Shown here: one piece after another, positions 24,636-32,911 of the stretch | How the letters are laid out: each line of letters starts with the position of its first letter | Numbering within the stretch: the first letter of the stretch is position 1 | Assembly: GCF_001908235.1 (NCBI RefSeq) | Contig: NZ_LGHK01000036.1 | Coordinates: forward strand, 1-50,777 | Reading direction: 5' to 3' | DNA length: 50,777 nucleotides | DNA from: Bradyrhizobium sp. NAS96.2 | GTDB taxonomy: Bacteria > Pseudomonadota > Alphaproteobacteria > Rhizobiales > Xanthobacteraceae | The notes under the pieces: generated by a model | Told to the model about the DNA's origin: nothing | Seen by the model: the letters and a program-made list of their open reading frames with translations, nothing else | The model's database searches: none | Program-made: the position numbers and the translations under genes

Positions 24636-25012
24636 AGCGTTCCTCGTGTTGATTGGCTTGGGTCCGGCCGCCAGGCAGGCCCTGCTTGCGGTGTTGTCTT
24701 GCGCTCAATGATGCGGAAAAGCCATAGCCGTGACAAGCGTTGCCCGCAGGGCCACTTGCGCAGATGGCATAAAGCCGGGTGCGGCGTGTGAATTCCGCAT
24801 TGTGAACTTTCGAGCGCCTCGGTTTGTATGCCACGCGCGGCAGCAGATTGGCCGGCGGCACCGCTTCAGTCCGCCAGATGAAACTGGGTCATGGTCCGCA
24901 GGAGGCGGCAGGTTCATGGCGCTCGGCCCCGCCGCCGAGGCCAGGTAGAGCGAGGGCATATGAGTTTCCGTCAACCCATGTTTAGCTTGAGGCTGAAATC
25001 AGAGGTGCCGTG
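24636..25012. other. Divergent intergenic region, no gene seen
   Basis: 377 bp between the divergent small ACAD subunit and the metallo-hydrolase. Open frames here have the Arg/Ala-rich composition of chance frames. I find no strong palindrome, RNA gene or consensus promoter; it must hold both genes' promoters. Confidence 0.5.
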
Positions 25013-25774
25013 ATGAAGATGCATATGTTGTCGGGTGGACGCCTGCGGATGTCCAAGCGGACCTATCTGCCTGATGCGCCGCGCGGCGAGACGATCGACC
25101 TTCCGGTGTCCTGCGTGCTGTTGCGGCATACGCAGGGCAATGTGCTGTTCGACACCGGATGCCATCCCGATGTCGCGACCGACCCCGAAGGGCGGCTCGG
25201 CACGCTTGCCAAATACATGCGCCCGATCATGCCGGCGGACGATCACGTGCTGACAAGCCTGAAGGCTGTCGGACTTGGGCCTGATGATATCGACGTGGTG
25301 ATCTGTTCCCACCTGCACACCGATCATTGCGGCTGCAACGCCTTCTTCAAGAAGGCGACGATCTTCGTCCACGCGCTGGAGGTCGAGGCCGCGAATGCCG
25401 ATAACGCGTTCGATCGCGGATACATCAAAGCGGATTGGGACCATCCGCTGAAGATGGAGATCTTCGATAAGCAGATGGATTTGTTCGGCGACGGCAATTT
25501 GACGCTGGTCCCGCTGCCGGGACATTCCAAGGGAACGACCGGCGCGCTGGTCAAGCTGGACCAGAGCGGCGAATTCCTGCTTGCCGCCGACGCGCTGAGC
25601 GTGCGCGCCAATCTCGACCAGCGAATTTCTCCGCGGAACAGCCTCGATGTCGATCAATTCCTGAAATCGCTCGACGAGATTGCCAGGCTCGAGGCGTCAG
25701 GCGTCAAGATCATCTGCGGCCATGACGCTGCGCAATGGGCCAGCCTGCAGAAGGGCCCGAACGCCTATTTGTAA
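25013..25774 (+). CDS. Metallo-beta-lactamase-fold hydrolase, AHL-lactonase-like
   Basis: 253 residues. The dinuclear zinc motif HLHTDH is at 100-105. A His at about residue 178 lies in PLPGHSKGTTG, an Asp ligand in LLAADALS, and the last His in ICGHDAAQW. The N-terminus (LPVSCVLLRHTQGNVLFDTG) and the overall length match the AiiA/AttM group of N-acyl-homoserine-lactone lactonases, which quench quorum signals; other lactones are possible. ATG 25013 has GAGG 10 bp upstream, and a GTG just before it (25010) is an alternative. No signal peptide, so it acts in the cytosol. It is followed by an SDR gene on the same strand 90 bp downstream. Confidence 0.87.
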   Translation: MKMHMLSGGRLRMSKRTYLPDAPRGETIDLPVSCVLLRHTQGNVLFDTGCHPDVATDPEGRLGTLAKYMRPIMPADDHVLTSLKAVGLGPDDIDVVICSHLHTDHCGCNAFFKKATIFVHALEVEAANADNAFDRGYIKADWDHPLKMEIFDKQMDLFGDGNLTLVPLPGHSKGTTGALVKLDQSGEFLLAADALSVRANLDQRISPRNSLDVDQFLKSLDEIARLEASGVKIICGHDAAQWASLQKGPNAYL

Positions 25775-25864
25775 TGGACCGGCGCGGTTTGCAGGTGTAT
25801 TTCCGCGCGATATGGTATGCCACCGCCGGAGATCATCTGGCTCACAACAACAAGGAAAATGCAG

Positions 25865-26647
25865 ATGTCCAAGGATGGTTTGTGCGCGATCGTGACCGGA
25901 TCGGCATCGGGCCTCGGCGCCGCTACCGCGCAAATCCTCGCCACGCACGGCGCGCGCCTCATCATCAACTATTCCAACAGCAAGGCGGAAGCCGAAGCGA
26001 CCGCGGAAGCCTGCCGCAAGCAGGGCGCCGAGGTGCTGGTGGTGCAGGGCGACGTCTCGCGCGATGAGGATTGCAAGAAGATCGCGGCCGCCGCGCAAGG
26101 CTGGGGCCGGCTCGACGTGCTCGTCAACAATGCCGGCACCACCAAGCACGTGCCGCATCACGATCTCGACGGCCTGACCGCGGACGATTTCCAGCGCATT
26201 TATGCCGTCAACACCATCGGCCCGTTCCAGATGGTTCGCGCCGCGCGTGCGCTGCTTGAGGCCGGCGCGAAAGCCTCGGGTTGTCCGTCGGCGGTGGTCA
26301 ACGTCTCCTCGGTCGCCGGCATTTCCGGTGGCGGATCGTCGGTGGCCTATGCCGCGAGCAAGGGCGCGCTCAACACCATGACGCAGTCGCTGGCGCGCGC
26401 GCTGGCGCCGCTGATCCGTGTCAACACGGTGTGTCCGGGCTATATCGATACGCCGTGGTTCACCAAGGGCCGCGGCGAGGCCGGCGCGAAGCAGGTGCGC
26501 GATACCGTGGTCGCGCGGGTGCCGCTGAAGGTTGCGTCAACGGCCGAAGATATCGCCAATCTGGTCTGCTTCCTGGCGAGCCCGGCGTCGAGCAACATGA
26601 CCGGTGAATTCGTCCGCATGGACGCCGGCATGCACCTCATTCAGTGA
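25865..26647 (+). CDS. SDR-family oxidoreductase
   Basis: 260 residues. Classical short-chain dehydrogenase: cofactor loop TGSASGLGAA (about 11-20), LVNNAGTT, catalytic Ser in NVSSVAGISGG and Tyr-Lys in AYAASKGAL, and the PGYIDTPWF segment. The residue region after the second strand (NYSNSKAEAEATAEA) suggests NADP(H). AAGGA lies 8 bp before ATG 25865; an ATG at 25859 has poor spacing. Substrate unknown. A clear terminator follows. With the lactonase-like gene it may process a lactone-derived hydroxy acid, but this is conjecture. Confidence 0.92.
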   Translation: MSKDGLCAIVTGSASGLGAATAQILATHGARLIINYSNSKAEAEATAEACRKQGAEVLVVQGDVSRDEDCKKIAAAAQGWGRLDVLVNNAGTTKHVPHHDLDGLTADDFQRIYAVNTIGPFQMVRAARALLEAGAKASGCPSAVVNVSSVAGISGGGSSVAYAASKGALNTMTQSLARALAPLIRVNTVCPGYIDTPWFTKGRGEAGAKQVRDTVVARVPLKVASTAEDIANLVCFLASPASSNMTGEFVRMDAGMHLIQ

Positions 26648-26668
26648 CGCAGTGCCGCTGCAGAAACG

Positions 26669-26701
26669 AAAATGCCCGGGGCAGCCCGGGCATTTTTATT
26701 T
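26669..26701 (+). terminator. Rho-independent terminator after the SDR gene
   Basis: An 11-bp stem, AAATGCCCGGG (26670-26680) and CCCGGGCATTT (26685-26695), with a GCAG loop and a T-rich tract follows the SDR stop by 22 bp. The minus-strand GlsB gene ends just beyond it, and the A-rich left flank may let it work both ways. Confidence 0.9.
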
Positions 26702-26723
26702 TGAGCCAGTGTTCGGCTTGCCG

Positions 26724-27002
26724 TCACTTGTTTCCGATATCCGGGATCACGCGTGCCGCGACCAGCCGGTTCCAGATGAACAGCACCACCAGCGCGCCGA
26801 TCGTGGCGGTGATGAAGCCAGCGCCCTGTTCAGGACCGTAATGGCCGATGGCCTGGCCGATGAAGGTCGCGAGAAAGGCGCCGGCGATGCCGAGCACGGT
26901 GGTGAGAATGAATCCGCTGGGATTGTTCGGTCCCGGTGACAGGAACCGCGCGATGATCCCCGCGACAAAGCCGACGATGATGACCCAGATGATGCCGCCC
27001 AT
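26724..27002 (-). CDS. GlsB/YeaQ/YmgE-family stress membrane protein
   Basis: 92 residues, almost entirely three membrane helices: MGGIIWVIIVGFVAGIIARF, GFILTTVLGIAGAFLATFIG and FITATIGALVVLFIWNRLV. The Gly-rich helices and the GPNNPSGF loop are typical of the transglycosylase-associated (GlsB) family, which is often induced by general stress; its molecular job is unknown. ATG 27002 with GAGGA 9 bp upstream is preferred to the in-frame ATG at 27026. It follows the YidB-like gene by 36 bp and probably shares its transcript. Confidence 0.92.
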   Translation of the reverse strand: MGGIIWVIIVGFVAGIIARFLSPGPNNPSGFILTTVLGIAGAFLATFIGQAIGHYGPEQGAGFITATIGALVVLFIWNRLVAARVIPDIGNK

Positions 27003-27038
27003 GACTGTCGTCCTCCTCAGATGCAATCAACGCTGCCG

Positions 27039-27641
27039 CTAAAGCCTGCCGCGCAGTTCGTCGCCGCTCGGCAGCCGCCCGTCCGGCGTCAGATGATTGA
27101 TCGCGTCGGGCAGATACTGGCTCAAGCCCTGCAGCAATTGGTCGCGCGACATGCCGCTCTGCGACGCCAGCGAGTCGATCTGGTCGGCGCCGAGCGCGTT
27201 GGCGAGATCGCCGGGCGATATCTGCTTGTTGGGACCATTGCTGACCCAGGAGTTCGCCGTATCGCCATGGCCCTTCTGCTGCAGCTGGTTGAGCAGATCT
27301 CCGAGGCCGCCGCTGAGCACGGTGCCGGCCGCGCCGCCGGCGAGAAGACCGCCAAGCCCGCCCTTGAGCAGATCACCCAGCCCGCCGCCACCAGCGCCGC
27401 CGGGCAGACCAGCGGTGACATTGCCGGGAAGCTGTGGCGCCTGCGCCGGGGTCGGCTGAGGAGTGGTTGCGCCCGGCTGGCCGCCGGTGAAATGCTTGAC
27501 CGCCTTCCAGGCGAGCAGCGCCAGGATGGCCATGGTCATCGGCGACATTCCGCCGCTGCTCGAACTGTCGGATGGTGCGCTTGGCGCGCTCGGTCCGCGG
27601 GGGCCGTTCTGCATGCCGTTGAGTACGTCGAGTAAACCCAT
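27039..27641 (-). CDS. YidB-family protein (DUF937)
   Basis: 200 residues beginning MGLLDVLNGMQNGPRGP. The first half is a low-complexity Pro/Gly/Ser linker around one hydrophobic stretch (MSPMTMAILALLAWKAV). The second half is the DUF937/YidB domain: glycine-rich GLGDLLKGGLGGLLAGGAA, then WVSNGPNKQISPGDLANALG and LSQYLPDAINHLTPDGRLP. The family has no settled function; members are small proteins of the envelope or cytosol. AGGAG lies before ATG 27641. It is the first gene of a probable two-gene unit with the GlsB-like protein. Confidence 0.9.
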   Translation of the reverse strand: MGLLDVLNGMQNGPRGPSAPSAPSDSSSSGGMSPMTMAILALLAWKAVKHFTGGQPGATTPQPTPAQAPQLPGNVTAGLPGGAGGGGLGDLLKGGLGGLLAGGAAGTVLSGGLGDLLNQLQQKGHGDTANSWVSNGPNKQISPGDLANALGADQIDSLASQSGMSRDQLLQGLSQYLPDAINHLTPDGRLPSGDELRGRL

Positions 27642-27752
27642 GATCGTCTCCTGCCGCAACCGTGCCCCGAGCGGGAAACATAGCTTCGGCCCATGACGGT
27701 TACAAGGCGGGCCACCCGGCGGCGGCGCATCGAAATAGGCAGGCAACCCCAG

Positions 27753-27791
27753 GTCTGCTATCGAAGTCTGCTATCGAGGTCTGCTATCGAG
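27753..27791 (+). repeat. Three tandem 13-bp repeats
   Basis: GTCTGCTATCGAA, GTCTGCTATCGAG and GTCTGCTATCGAG follow each other without spacers, ending 25 bp before the ketopantoate reductase-like start. This could be slippage-prone DNA or repeated regulator half-sites. Confidence 0.85.
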
Positions 27792-27816
27792 CTCTGATGA
27801 ACGGACGTTTAGCCAG

Positions 27817-28833
27817 ATGAACGCGGACCGGCCGATCGGGATTGCGGGTGCCGGAAGCATCGGTTGCTTCGTCGGCGGCATGCTGGCTGCGTCGGGCCGC
27901 CGCGTCGCATTGCTGGCGCGGCCGCGGCTGATCCAGGAGATCGCAGGCAACGGCTTGCGGGTGAGCAGTTTCGACGGTTCGGAGCGGATGGTGCCGGCCG
28001 ACCGGCTCATTCTGTCCGACGATCCGTCGATCCTGCGCGACGCCCAGACCGTGCTGGTGACGGTGAAGAGCGCTGATACCGGCGAGATCGCCGAACTGAT
28101 CGCGCGCCACGCATCCACTGACACCGCGGTGATCAGCCTGCAGAATGGCGTCGGCAATGTGCCGCTGCTGCGCGATCGCTTGCTAGGCCGCAAGGTGCTC
28201 GGCGGCATGGTGCCGTTCAACGTGGTCGCGCTCGGCGACGGCCGCTTTCATCGCTCGACCTCGGGCGACATCGTGATCGCGCAGGATGATGCCGGCACCG
28301 CGGCACGGCTTTCGGTGCCCGGTCTTGCGATCAAGGCTACCGCCAATATCGACGGCGTGCAGTGGGGCAAGCTGATCGTCAATCTCAACAACGCGCTCAA
28401 TGCGCTGTCCAACATTCCGCTGCGGCAACAGCTCGCGCAGCGCGGTTGGCGGCAACTGTTCGCCGACCAGATGGCGGAGGGTTTGGCCGCGGTTCGCGCC
28501 GAAGGCATCGCGCCGGTGTCGCCGACGCCGCTGCCGTCGAGCTGGATGCCGCATCTGCTGCGGCTGCCTGATGCACTGTTCGGCATGCTGCTTGGCCGAA
28601 CCATGAAGATCGATCCGGAAGCGCGCTCCTCGATGTGGGAGGATCTGCAGCGTCGCCGCCGCACCGAGATCGACTATCTGCAGGGCGTGATCACCGCGAT
28701 CGCGGATCGCCGCGGGCTCGAGGCTCCGCTGTCGCGCCGCATCATCGCGCTGATCCGGAAGGCCGAGGCCGACGGCAAGGGCTCGCCGGGGCTGACGGCT
28801 GAGCAGATTCGCGATGGACAACCGAGGAGGTGA
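27817..28833 (+). CDS. 2-dehydropantoate 2-reductase-like (ApbA/PanE) protein
   Basis: 338 residues. The NADP-binding Rossmann start is IGIAGAGSIGCFVGGMLAASG (GxGxxG at about 11-16). It is followed by LVTVKSADTGEIAELI, the QNGVGN loop and KLIVNLNNALNALSN, which carries the catalytic Lys and Asn of PanE. The C-terminal helical domain ends TEIDYLQGVITAIADRRGLEAP, as in PanE. The true substrate could be a ketopantoate analogue, since a second paralogue lies at 47388. Immediately upstream are three tandem 13-bp repeats. Its stop is inside the Shine-Dalgarno sequence of the next small gene. Confidence 0.9.
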   Translation: MNADRPIGIAGAGSIGCFVGGMLAASGRRVALLARPRLIQEIAGNGLRVSSFDGSERMVPADRLILSDDPSILRDAQTVLVTVKSADTGEIAELIARHASTDTAVISLQNGVGNVPLLRDRLLGRKVLGGMVPFNVVALGDGRFHRSTSGDIVIAQDDAGTAARLSVPGLAIKATANIDGVQWGKLIVNLNNALNALSNIPLRQQLAQRGWRQLFADQMAEGLAAVRAEGIAPVSPTPLPSSWMPHLLRLPDALFGMLLGRTMKIDPEARSSMWEDLQRRRRTEIDYLQGVITAIADRRGLEAPLSRRIIALIRKAEADGKGSPGLTAEQIRDGQPRR

Positions 28834-28837
28834 CATC

Positions 28838-29044
28838 ATGAAGCGATCTTGCATCATGTTGCTCTCGCTCGTTGCGCTGGGCTTCGGCCCGGTTCGCGCG
28901 GCACCGCCCACCGTCACACCATCGCCGGGCTATGATGCGCGCTTGCAGGAGCAGCGCGCGGCGGCCGCGGCATCCAGCCGATCGGCCATGCCTGTGCACA
29001 AGCCGGTCATGCATCGCCATCACAAGCGCGCTCGCACACGCTGA
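28838..29044 (+). CDS. Small secreted basic protein
   Basis: 68 residues from ATG 28838. AGGAGGTGA, the strongest ribosome site in the window, ends 5 bp upstream and contains the previous gene's stop. A signal peptide (CIMLLSLVALGFGPVRA) leads to a short mature part that is Ala/Ser/Arg-rich and ends in HRHHKRARTR. It is periplasmic or membrane-attached; the His/Arg tail could bind metal or polyanions. No family recognised. Translationally coupled to the reductase gene. Confidence 0.7.
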   Translation: MKRSCIMLLSLVALGFGPVRAAPPTVTPSPGYDARLQEQRAAAAASSRSAMPVHKPVMHRHHKRARTR

Positions 29045-29065
29045 TCGCAGAGAAGACCTCAGCGG

Positions 29066-29470
29066 CTAGATATCCGCGTAAACTTCGAGCAGATTACCGT
29101 CGGGATCGCGGAAGAACAGCGTGCGGTGTCCGAAGGATTGGTTGGTGGGCGGTGACAGCAGCGCGAAACCGAGGCGCACCAGTTCGTCGGCGCATTGATC
29201 GACCTGGGCCGGCAACACCTTGAACGCGAGCTGTAGCGCAGCGGTGCCGCCAGGTATCGGCGCATCGTCAGCGGTGCGGCTCGGTTTCGCGAGCGCCAAC
29301 GTGTTGCCGCCGACACGGAACTCGATCCAGTTCGGTGACAGCTCGCGGATCAGCGGAAATCGGAGGATATCCTCATAAAAGCGGCGCATCGCCGCCATGT
29401 CGCGCACGAAGATCACAGTATAGTCGATCGCCTTGATCGCGTGAAACGGCGATGACTGCTGTTCGCTCAT
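29066..29470 (-). CDS. VOC-family protein (glyoxalase/bleomycin-resistance-like)
   Basis: 134 residues from ATG 29470. One VOC module pair: AIDYTVIFVRDMAAMRRFYE at the N-terminus, WIEFRVGGNTLALAKPS, then ALQLAFKVLPAQVDQ and the final FRDPDGNLLEVYADI. The final Glu is a common metal ligand. Similar small proteins are dioxygenase- or glyoxalase-like; the function is not known. It stands alone, with a 90-bp gap to the divergent CAP-domain gene. Confidence 0.9.
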   Translation of the reverse strand: MSEQQSSPFHAIKAIDYTVIFVRDMAAMRRFYEDILRFPLIRELSPNWIEFRVGGNTLALAKPSRTADDAPIPGGTAALQLAFKVLPAQVDQCADELVRLGFALLSPPTNQSFGHRTLFFRDPDGNLLEVYADI

Positions 29471-29560
29471 GTGTGGATCCCCTATAGATGATCGCTCGTC
29501 TTGCACCAATCATTTTCGCATGACGGGTGCGACATCGACAACCACATCGCTTTTGGCGCC

Positions 29561-30001
29561 ATGATCCGACGACTTGTGATGAGATCAGTATTCCTCGCGC
29601 TGACCCTTGTGCTCGGCCTGACCACGGCTGCAAGCGCCGCCGACTATGCCGGCTCGATCAGTGCCTACCGGCGCGCCAACCGCATGCCGGCGGTGAAGCT
29701 CAATGCGAAGCTGAATGCGATGGCGCTGAAGCAGGCGCAGGCGATGTCGGCGACGGGATCGGTCAGCCATTCCGCCGGCGGCAGCTTCTTCACGCGCATC
29801 GCACCTCTGAAGAAGCAGCGGGCCGCAGAAAATATCGGCGCCGGCTTCATCGCCTTCGCCGAGATGCTGAAGCAGTGGGAGAACTCGGCGGGGCACCGCG
29901 AGAACCTGCTGATGCCGGGCGCCAAGCGCGTCGGGGTCGCCTATGTCGACAATCCGAAGTCGCCGTATCGCAGGTTCTGGGCGATGGTGATTACGGACTG
30001 A
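29561..30001 (+). CDS. CAP-domain (SCP-like) secreted protein
   Basis: 146 residues from ATG 29561 (ATG 29579 also possible). A signal peptide (SVFLALTLVLGLTTAASAAD) is followed by a compact CAP domain: ISAYRRANRMPAVKLNAKLN, SVSHSAGGSFFTRI with the conserved His, AENIGAG, and QWENSAGHRENLLMPGAKRV with the second His. Bacterial CAP proteins are exported, with unclear roles in envelope or host interaction. Length is close to the minimal domain with nothing extra. Confidence 0.9.
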   Translation: MIRRLVMRSVFLALTLVLGLTTAASAADYAGSISAYRRANRMPAVKLNAKLNAMALKQAQAMSATGSVSHSAGGSFFTRIAPLKKQRAAENIGAGFIAFAEMLKQWENSAGHRENLLMPGAKRVGVAYVDNPKSPYRRFWAMVITD

Positions 30002-30012
30002 CTAGTCTAGCG

Positions 30013-30675
30013 TCAGTTGCGCTTCGCAACCTTGGTCGGCGGCGGCGATGCTGGCGTGAACAGTTTCTTCAGACCGTCCAATCCTTCGGAGAGCCGCGGC
30101 CATTCGCAGGAGAACGAGCCCTTCACGCAGCTTCCGGCCTGTGGCCGCACCCTAGGAAGAGGCACGGCGGCGACCCGTGGCTTCGCCGGCCGTGCGATCG
30201 GGGCGGGGACTTTTGCCGCCTCGCTGTGCACGGGCTCATTGTGCAATGACGCTTGCTGGATCTGCGGCGGCCGCTCCTGCTTTTCCTGCCGCTCGAGCTG
30301 CTTGGCATTGAACGCCGCGACAATGCTGGAACGGCGCTCCTTCTCGAGATAGCCGGTATATTCCTGGTCGATCTTCTTCTGCTCGTCCGGCGTCGGATTG
30401 GGACCGGCGATGTCGAAGCTGCGGTCCTGCATGAAGTCGTAATAGGTGTAGCCGCCGCCGGGCTTGCGGCGTCCGGCAAACTTGGCGTTGCAGTCGGCGA
30501 GTTGCGCGGTCTTGTCTTGCTTGGTCTTCGCCTTCTCGGCGAGGTCGGCGCAATCCTCGAAATCCTTCGGGGCGCTGCGCCACCATTGCGCATGCGCACG
30601 CATCGGCGCCAGCGCAAACGCGGCGACAAACACGGCAACAGCCAACGTCGATGATCGTGACGGCATCACGGACAT
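30013..30675 (-). CDS. Exported hypothetical protein
   Basis: About 220 residues; starts at 30684, 30675 or 30666 are possible. A signal peptide ends APMRAHA, followed by QWWRSAPKDFEDCADLAEKA. The mature part has Cys in DCADLAEKA and LADCNAKFAGRRKPGGGYTYYDFMQDRSFDIAG, then a charged helix (EKERRSSIVAAFNAKQLERQ). A Pro-rich section and a Cys pair (SCVKGSFSCEW) follow before a C-terminal helix. It is a recurring unnamed family in Bradyrhizobium-like genomes as far as I recall. Periplasmic; the four Cys may form disulfides. Function unknown. Confidence 0.78.
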   Translation of the reverse strand: MSVMPSRSSTLAVAVFVAAFALAPMRAHAQWWRSAPKDFEDCADLAEKAKTKQDKTAQLADCNAKFAGRRKPGGGYTYYDFMQDRSFDIAGPNPTPDEQKKIDQEYTGYLEKERRSSIVAAFNAKQLERQEKQERPPQIQQASLHNEPVHSEAAKVPAPIARPAKPRVAAVPLPRVRPQAGSCVKGSFSCEWPRLSEGLDGLKKLFTPASPPPTKVAKRN

Positions 30676-30880
30676 TGCAAGCAAACCCGAACGACACAGA
30701 GTGAGCAGATTGTCGCCATTTTAGTGACGCTTGTCACCCGGGAACCCGACGATTTCCCTCACCCTGTGGAATGCCGCCGATACCCCTGTGTCCGGTGGAA
30801 CACAGCCGTGCGGTATTGGAATATCTCAAGAATTTTCAGCGAAGGTGACCGGAACTTCAGAACAATTCGTCTCGAATTGC

Positions 30881-32020
30881 TCACTTCACCCGGTGCAGCA
30901 ATGCGACCAGTTCCGCCTGCCGATGCGTGCCGGTTTTCTGGAAAATCGTCTTGAGCTGATTGCGCGCGGTGGCAAGGGCAACGCCGGCCTCCTGTGCCGC
31001 CGCTTCGACTGAATCGCCGCGCGCAAGCCGCGTGGCGAGGCGTGCCTGCGCCGGCGTCAGTTCGAAGGTCGCCGCCAGCAGCGCAGAATCGAATGCGGCG
31101 CTGCCTTCGAGATCGCGGATCAACAGGATCGCGCGCGCGCCCAGGAACGGTGAGCGCGCGGCGGGAGGCACCGGCTGCATCTGGATCACGATCGGCCGCT
31201 TGTCGATCCTGCGCACCACGATCGGCGCTGTCGGGAGCGGGTGCAGGTCCGAACTGTGGGCCAGCAGATCAATCAGCCGGGTCAGATCGGCATTGGCCTG
31301 CCGGTCGAGCAGAGTGAGGCGGTTGTTGCGGATCGCAAGGTCATGGCCGAGGCAGCTTTCCGCGTGGGCGTTCATGCCGATGACGGCGCCGAAGCGGCCG
31401 ACGGCAATCGCCGCGACCTGGATCAGGTCGAGCGCACTGGTGATGCCCGAGATCGCCGAGCGGCCGACGACGGTGGACAGCGTCGCGGCTTCAGTCAGCC
31501 GTGCCGACACGCGCGAGAGTGCCTTGACCTCGTCGGCGTCGAACATGCCTTCCTTCGGCGAACGCTGGATGCTCAGTGCCCACAATGCCGGGCCGGCGCG
31601 GAAGCCGATCCCCGCAAACCATTTCAGCCCGAACTCGCCGAGCGTCGCATAGAGCGGGTCGCGCAGCATCTCCTCTTCGCCACCGAACAGGTCCGCATCG
31701 GTGATGACATTGGTGCCAGCCAGCATCAGGGGCACGCCGCGTGCCGCGCGGATGTCGGTGAGATGAAAATTCTGCGGGAAATAGGTCTTGGTGAAATATT
31801 CGCTGATCGATTCCGAGCGCGGAATGTCCTCGGTGCGGATATCGCTCTGAAGCATCGCAGCCCCGGTCGCGCCGACGGCCGCGCAGACCTCGTCCATGAA
31901 GGACGGCCAGGTCGCGGGATCGAGAACCACGTCGCCAAGGCGCGAGGTCACGTCGTCCAGCCTGTGCACGTCGACCAAAGGCTTAAGCTCCGCCTGATGC
32001 AGTTTTTCGTTGTTTCGCAA
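30881..32020 (-). CDS. LuxR-type HTH transcriptional regulator
   Basis: 379 residues. The C-terminal ~65 residues form a LuxR/FixJ-type HTH (LTPAQARLATRLARGDSVEA, GVALATARNQLKTIFQKTGT). The first ~250 residues are an unnamed sensory region. It includes a hydrophobic stretch (MNAHAESCLGHDLAIRNNRL) that resembles a PAS-like fold in this HTH group. It is not a typical acyl-homoserine-lactone domain and has no receiver Asp. A ligand-sensing activator or repressor is inferred. It stands between unrelated genes, so its target is not evident; the 205-bp gap to the upstream-lying exported protein contains no gene. Confidence 0.88.
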   Translation of the reverse strand: MRNNEKLHQAELKPLVDVHRLDDVTSRLGDVVLDPATWPSFMDEVCAAVGATGAAMLQSDIRTEDIPRSESISEYFTKTYFPQNFHLTDIRAARGVPLMLAGTNVITDADLFGGEEEMLRDPLYATLGEFGLKWFAGIGFRAGPALWALSIQRSPKEGMFDADEVKALSRVSARLTEAATLSTVVGRSAISGITSALDLIQVAAIAVGRFGAVIGMNAHAESCLGHDLAIRNNRLTLLDRQANADLTRLIDLLAHSSDLHPLPTAPIVVRRIDKRPIVIQMQPVPPAARSPFLGARAILLIRDLEGSAAFDSALLAATFELTPAQARLATRLARGDSVEAAAQEAGVALATARNQLKTIFQKTGTHRQAELVALLHRVK

Positions 32021-32175
32021 GGCGAAACAAGAAAGCCTGGTTGCGCCCGGTACCGGGCATAAGACAACCCAGGCCGCCGGTCATGCAAGCTAAATCAGCG
32101 GCGCAGCCTCGGGCCAGGCCGGAAACCCCGGCGAAACATAATCGAAAATCGGCGAGCGGTGTGGACCCCCCCCCG

Positions 32176-32826
32176 CTACCGCAAACGCAAGTCCCGGCGG
32201 CGATCGGCCTCGGTTAATGCGACGCGGCAGAAGCTGGCGGCGATCGCGACGACGTCCTCCACGGTTTGCGGATATTGCTTCGAGACCCAGCGTAGCGCGA
32301 TCGAGATAACCGCGCCGACCATGCCGGTCGAGAGCAGCGTCGCAGCCGCGCCCCTGTCTCCGTGTTTCGCATCGAGCACCGGCGGCACCAGGATGTCGCT
32401 GAAGACACGCCCGGCGTCGAGCTTGACGGCATCGACCGCCGGGCTGATGCCGGAGATTTCCAGCAGGAAGACCCGCGCCGGCTTCGGATGCTGCTTCAGC
32501 CGGGTAAAATACAGCGTCAGCGCGGCGTGCAGTCTTGCTTCGGCATCGTCGCCGGCCGCCGCGGCGGCAGCCGTCATTTCCTCGTGCAGATGGCCGACGA
32601 CATGGTTGTAGGCGGCGATCAGCAGCGCTTCGCTGTTGGCGAAGGACTCGTAGAAATAGCGCTCGGTCAGCTCAGCGGCCTCGCAGATCGCCTTCACAGT
32701 CGCGCTGCGATAGCCGACCTCGCCATAGACCTCGATCGCCGCGTCGATCAGCTTCAGCCGCCGCTCGGTGCGGCGCTCGTCGGCGTCCATACCGCCATAG
32801 AGGCGGGCTTTCCGGCTGCTTGCCAT
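32176..32826 (-). CDS. TetR-family transcriptional regulator
   Basis: About 216 residues from ATG 32826; ATG 32850 and ATG 32790 are in frame. The N-terminal HTH is RLKLIDAAIEVYGEVGYRSA, TVKAICEAAELTERYFYESF, typical TetR. The C-terminal ligand domain (VVGHLHEEMTAAAAAAGDDA onward) is unassigned. It is divergent from a Baeyer-Villiger-type monooxygenase, with a strong palindrome in the 85-bp gap, so it most likely represses that gene and itself until a ketone-like ligand binds. A run of nine C lies just outside its stop. Confidence 0.92.
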   Translation of the reverse strand: MASSRKARLYGGMDADERRTERRLKLIDAAIEVYGEVGYRSATVKAICEAAELTERYFYESFANSEALLIAAYNHVVGHLHEEMTAAAAAAGDDAEARLHAALTLYFTRLKQHPKPARVFLLEISGISPAVDAVKLDAGRVFSDILVPPVLDAKHGDRGAAATLLSTGMVGAVISIALRWVSKQYPQTVEDVVAIAASFCRVALTEADRRRDLRLR

Positions 32827-32836
32827 GAAAAGTGTA

Positions 32837-32889
32837 TTGACATGAGCCATTGTCAGATGTCAAGTTATCTGACAATAAAGATTGTCAAT
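32837..32889. promoter_or_regulatory. TetR-type operator region with a 10-bp-arm palindrome
   Basis: Arms ATTGTCAGAT (32849-32858) and ATCTGACAAT (32867-32876) are perfectly complementary across an 8-bp spacer. Further TGACA/TGTCA units flank them (TTGACA at 32837, TTGTCA at 32883), giving a cluster of at least four half-sites between the TetR and monooxygenase starts. The minus strand offers TTGACA promoters overlapping the same units. TetR dimers fit such sites. Confidence 0.7.
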
Positions 32890-32911
32890 TCTGCCACGGG
32901 AGGGTCAGTGC

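Noticed and set aside
24705..24974. 89-codon minus-strand frame in the divergent gap before the lactonase-like gene.
   Set aside because: No ribosome site, mixed chance composition and no recognisable motif; it overlaps the expected promoters.
32166..32174. Run of nine C next to the TetR stop, as a phase-variable tract.
   Set aside because: It lies outside the coding region, after the stop, so slippage would not change the protein.
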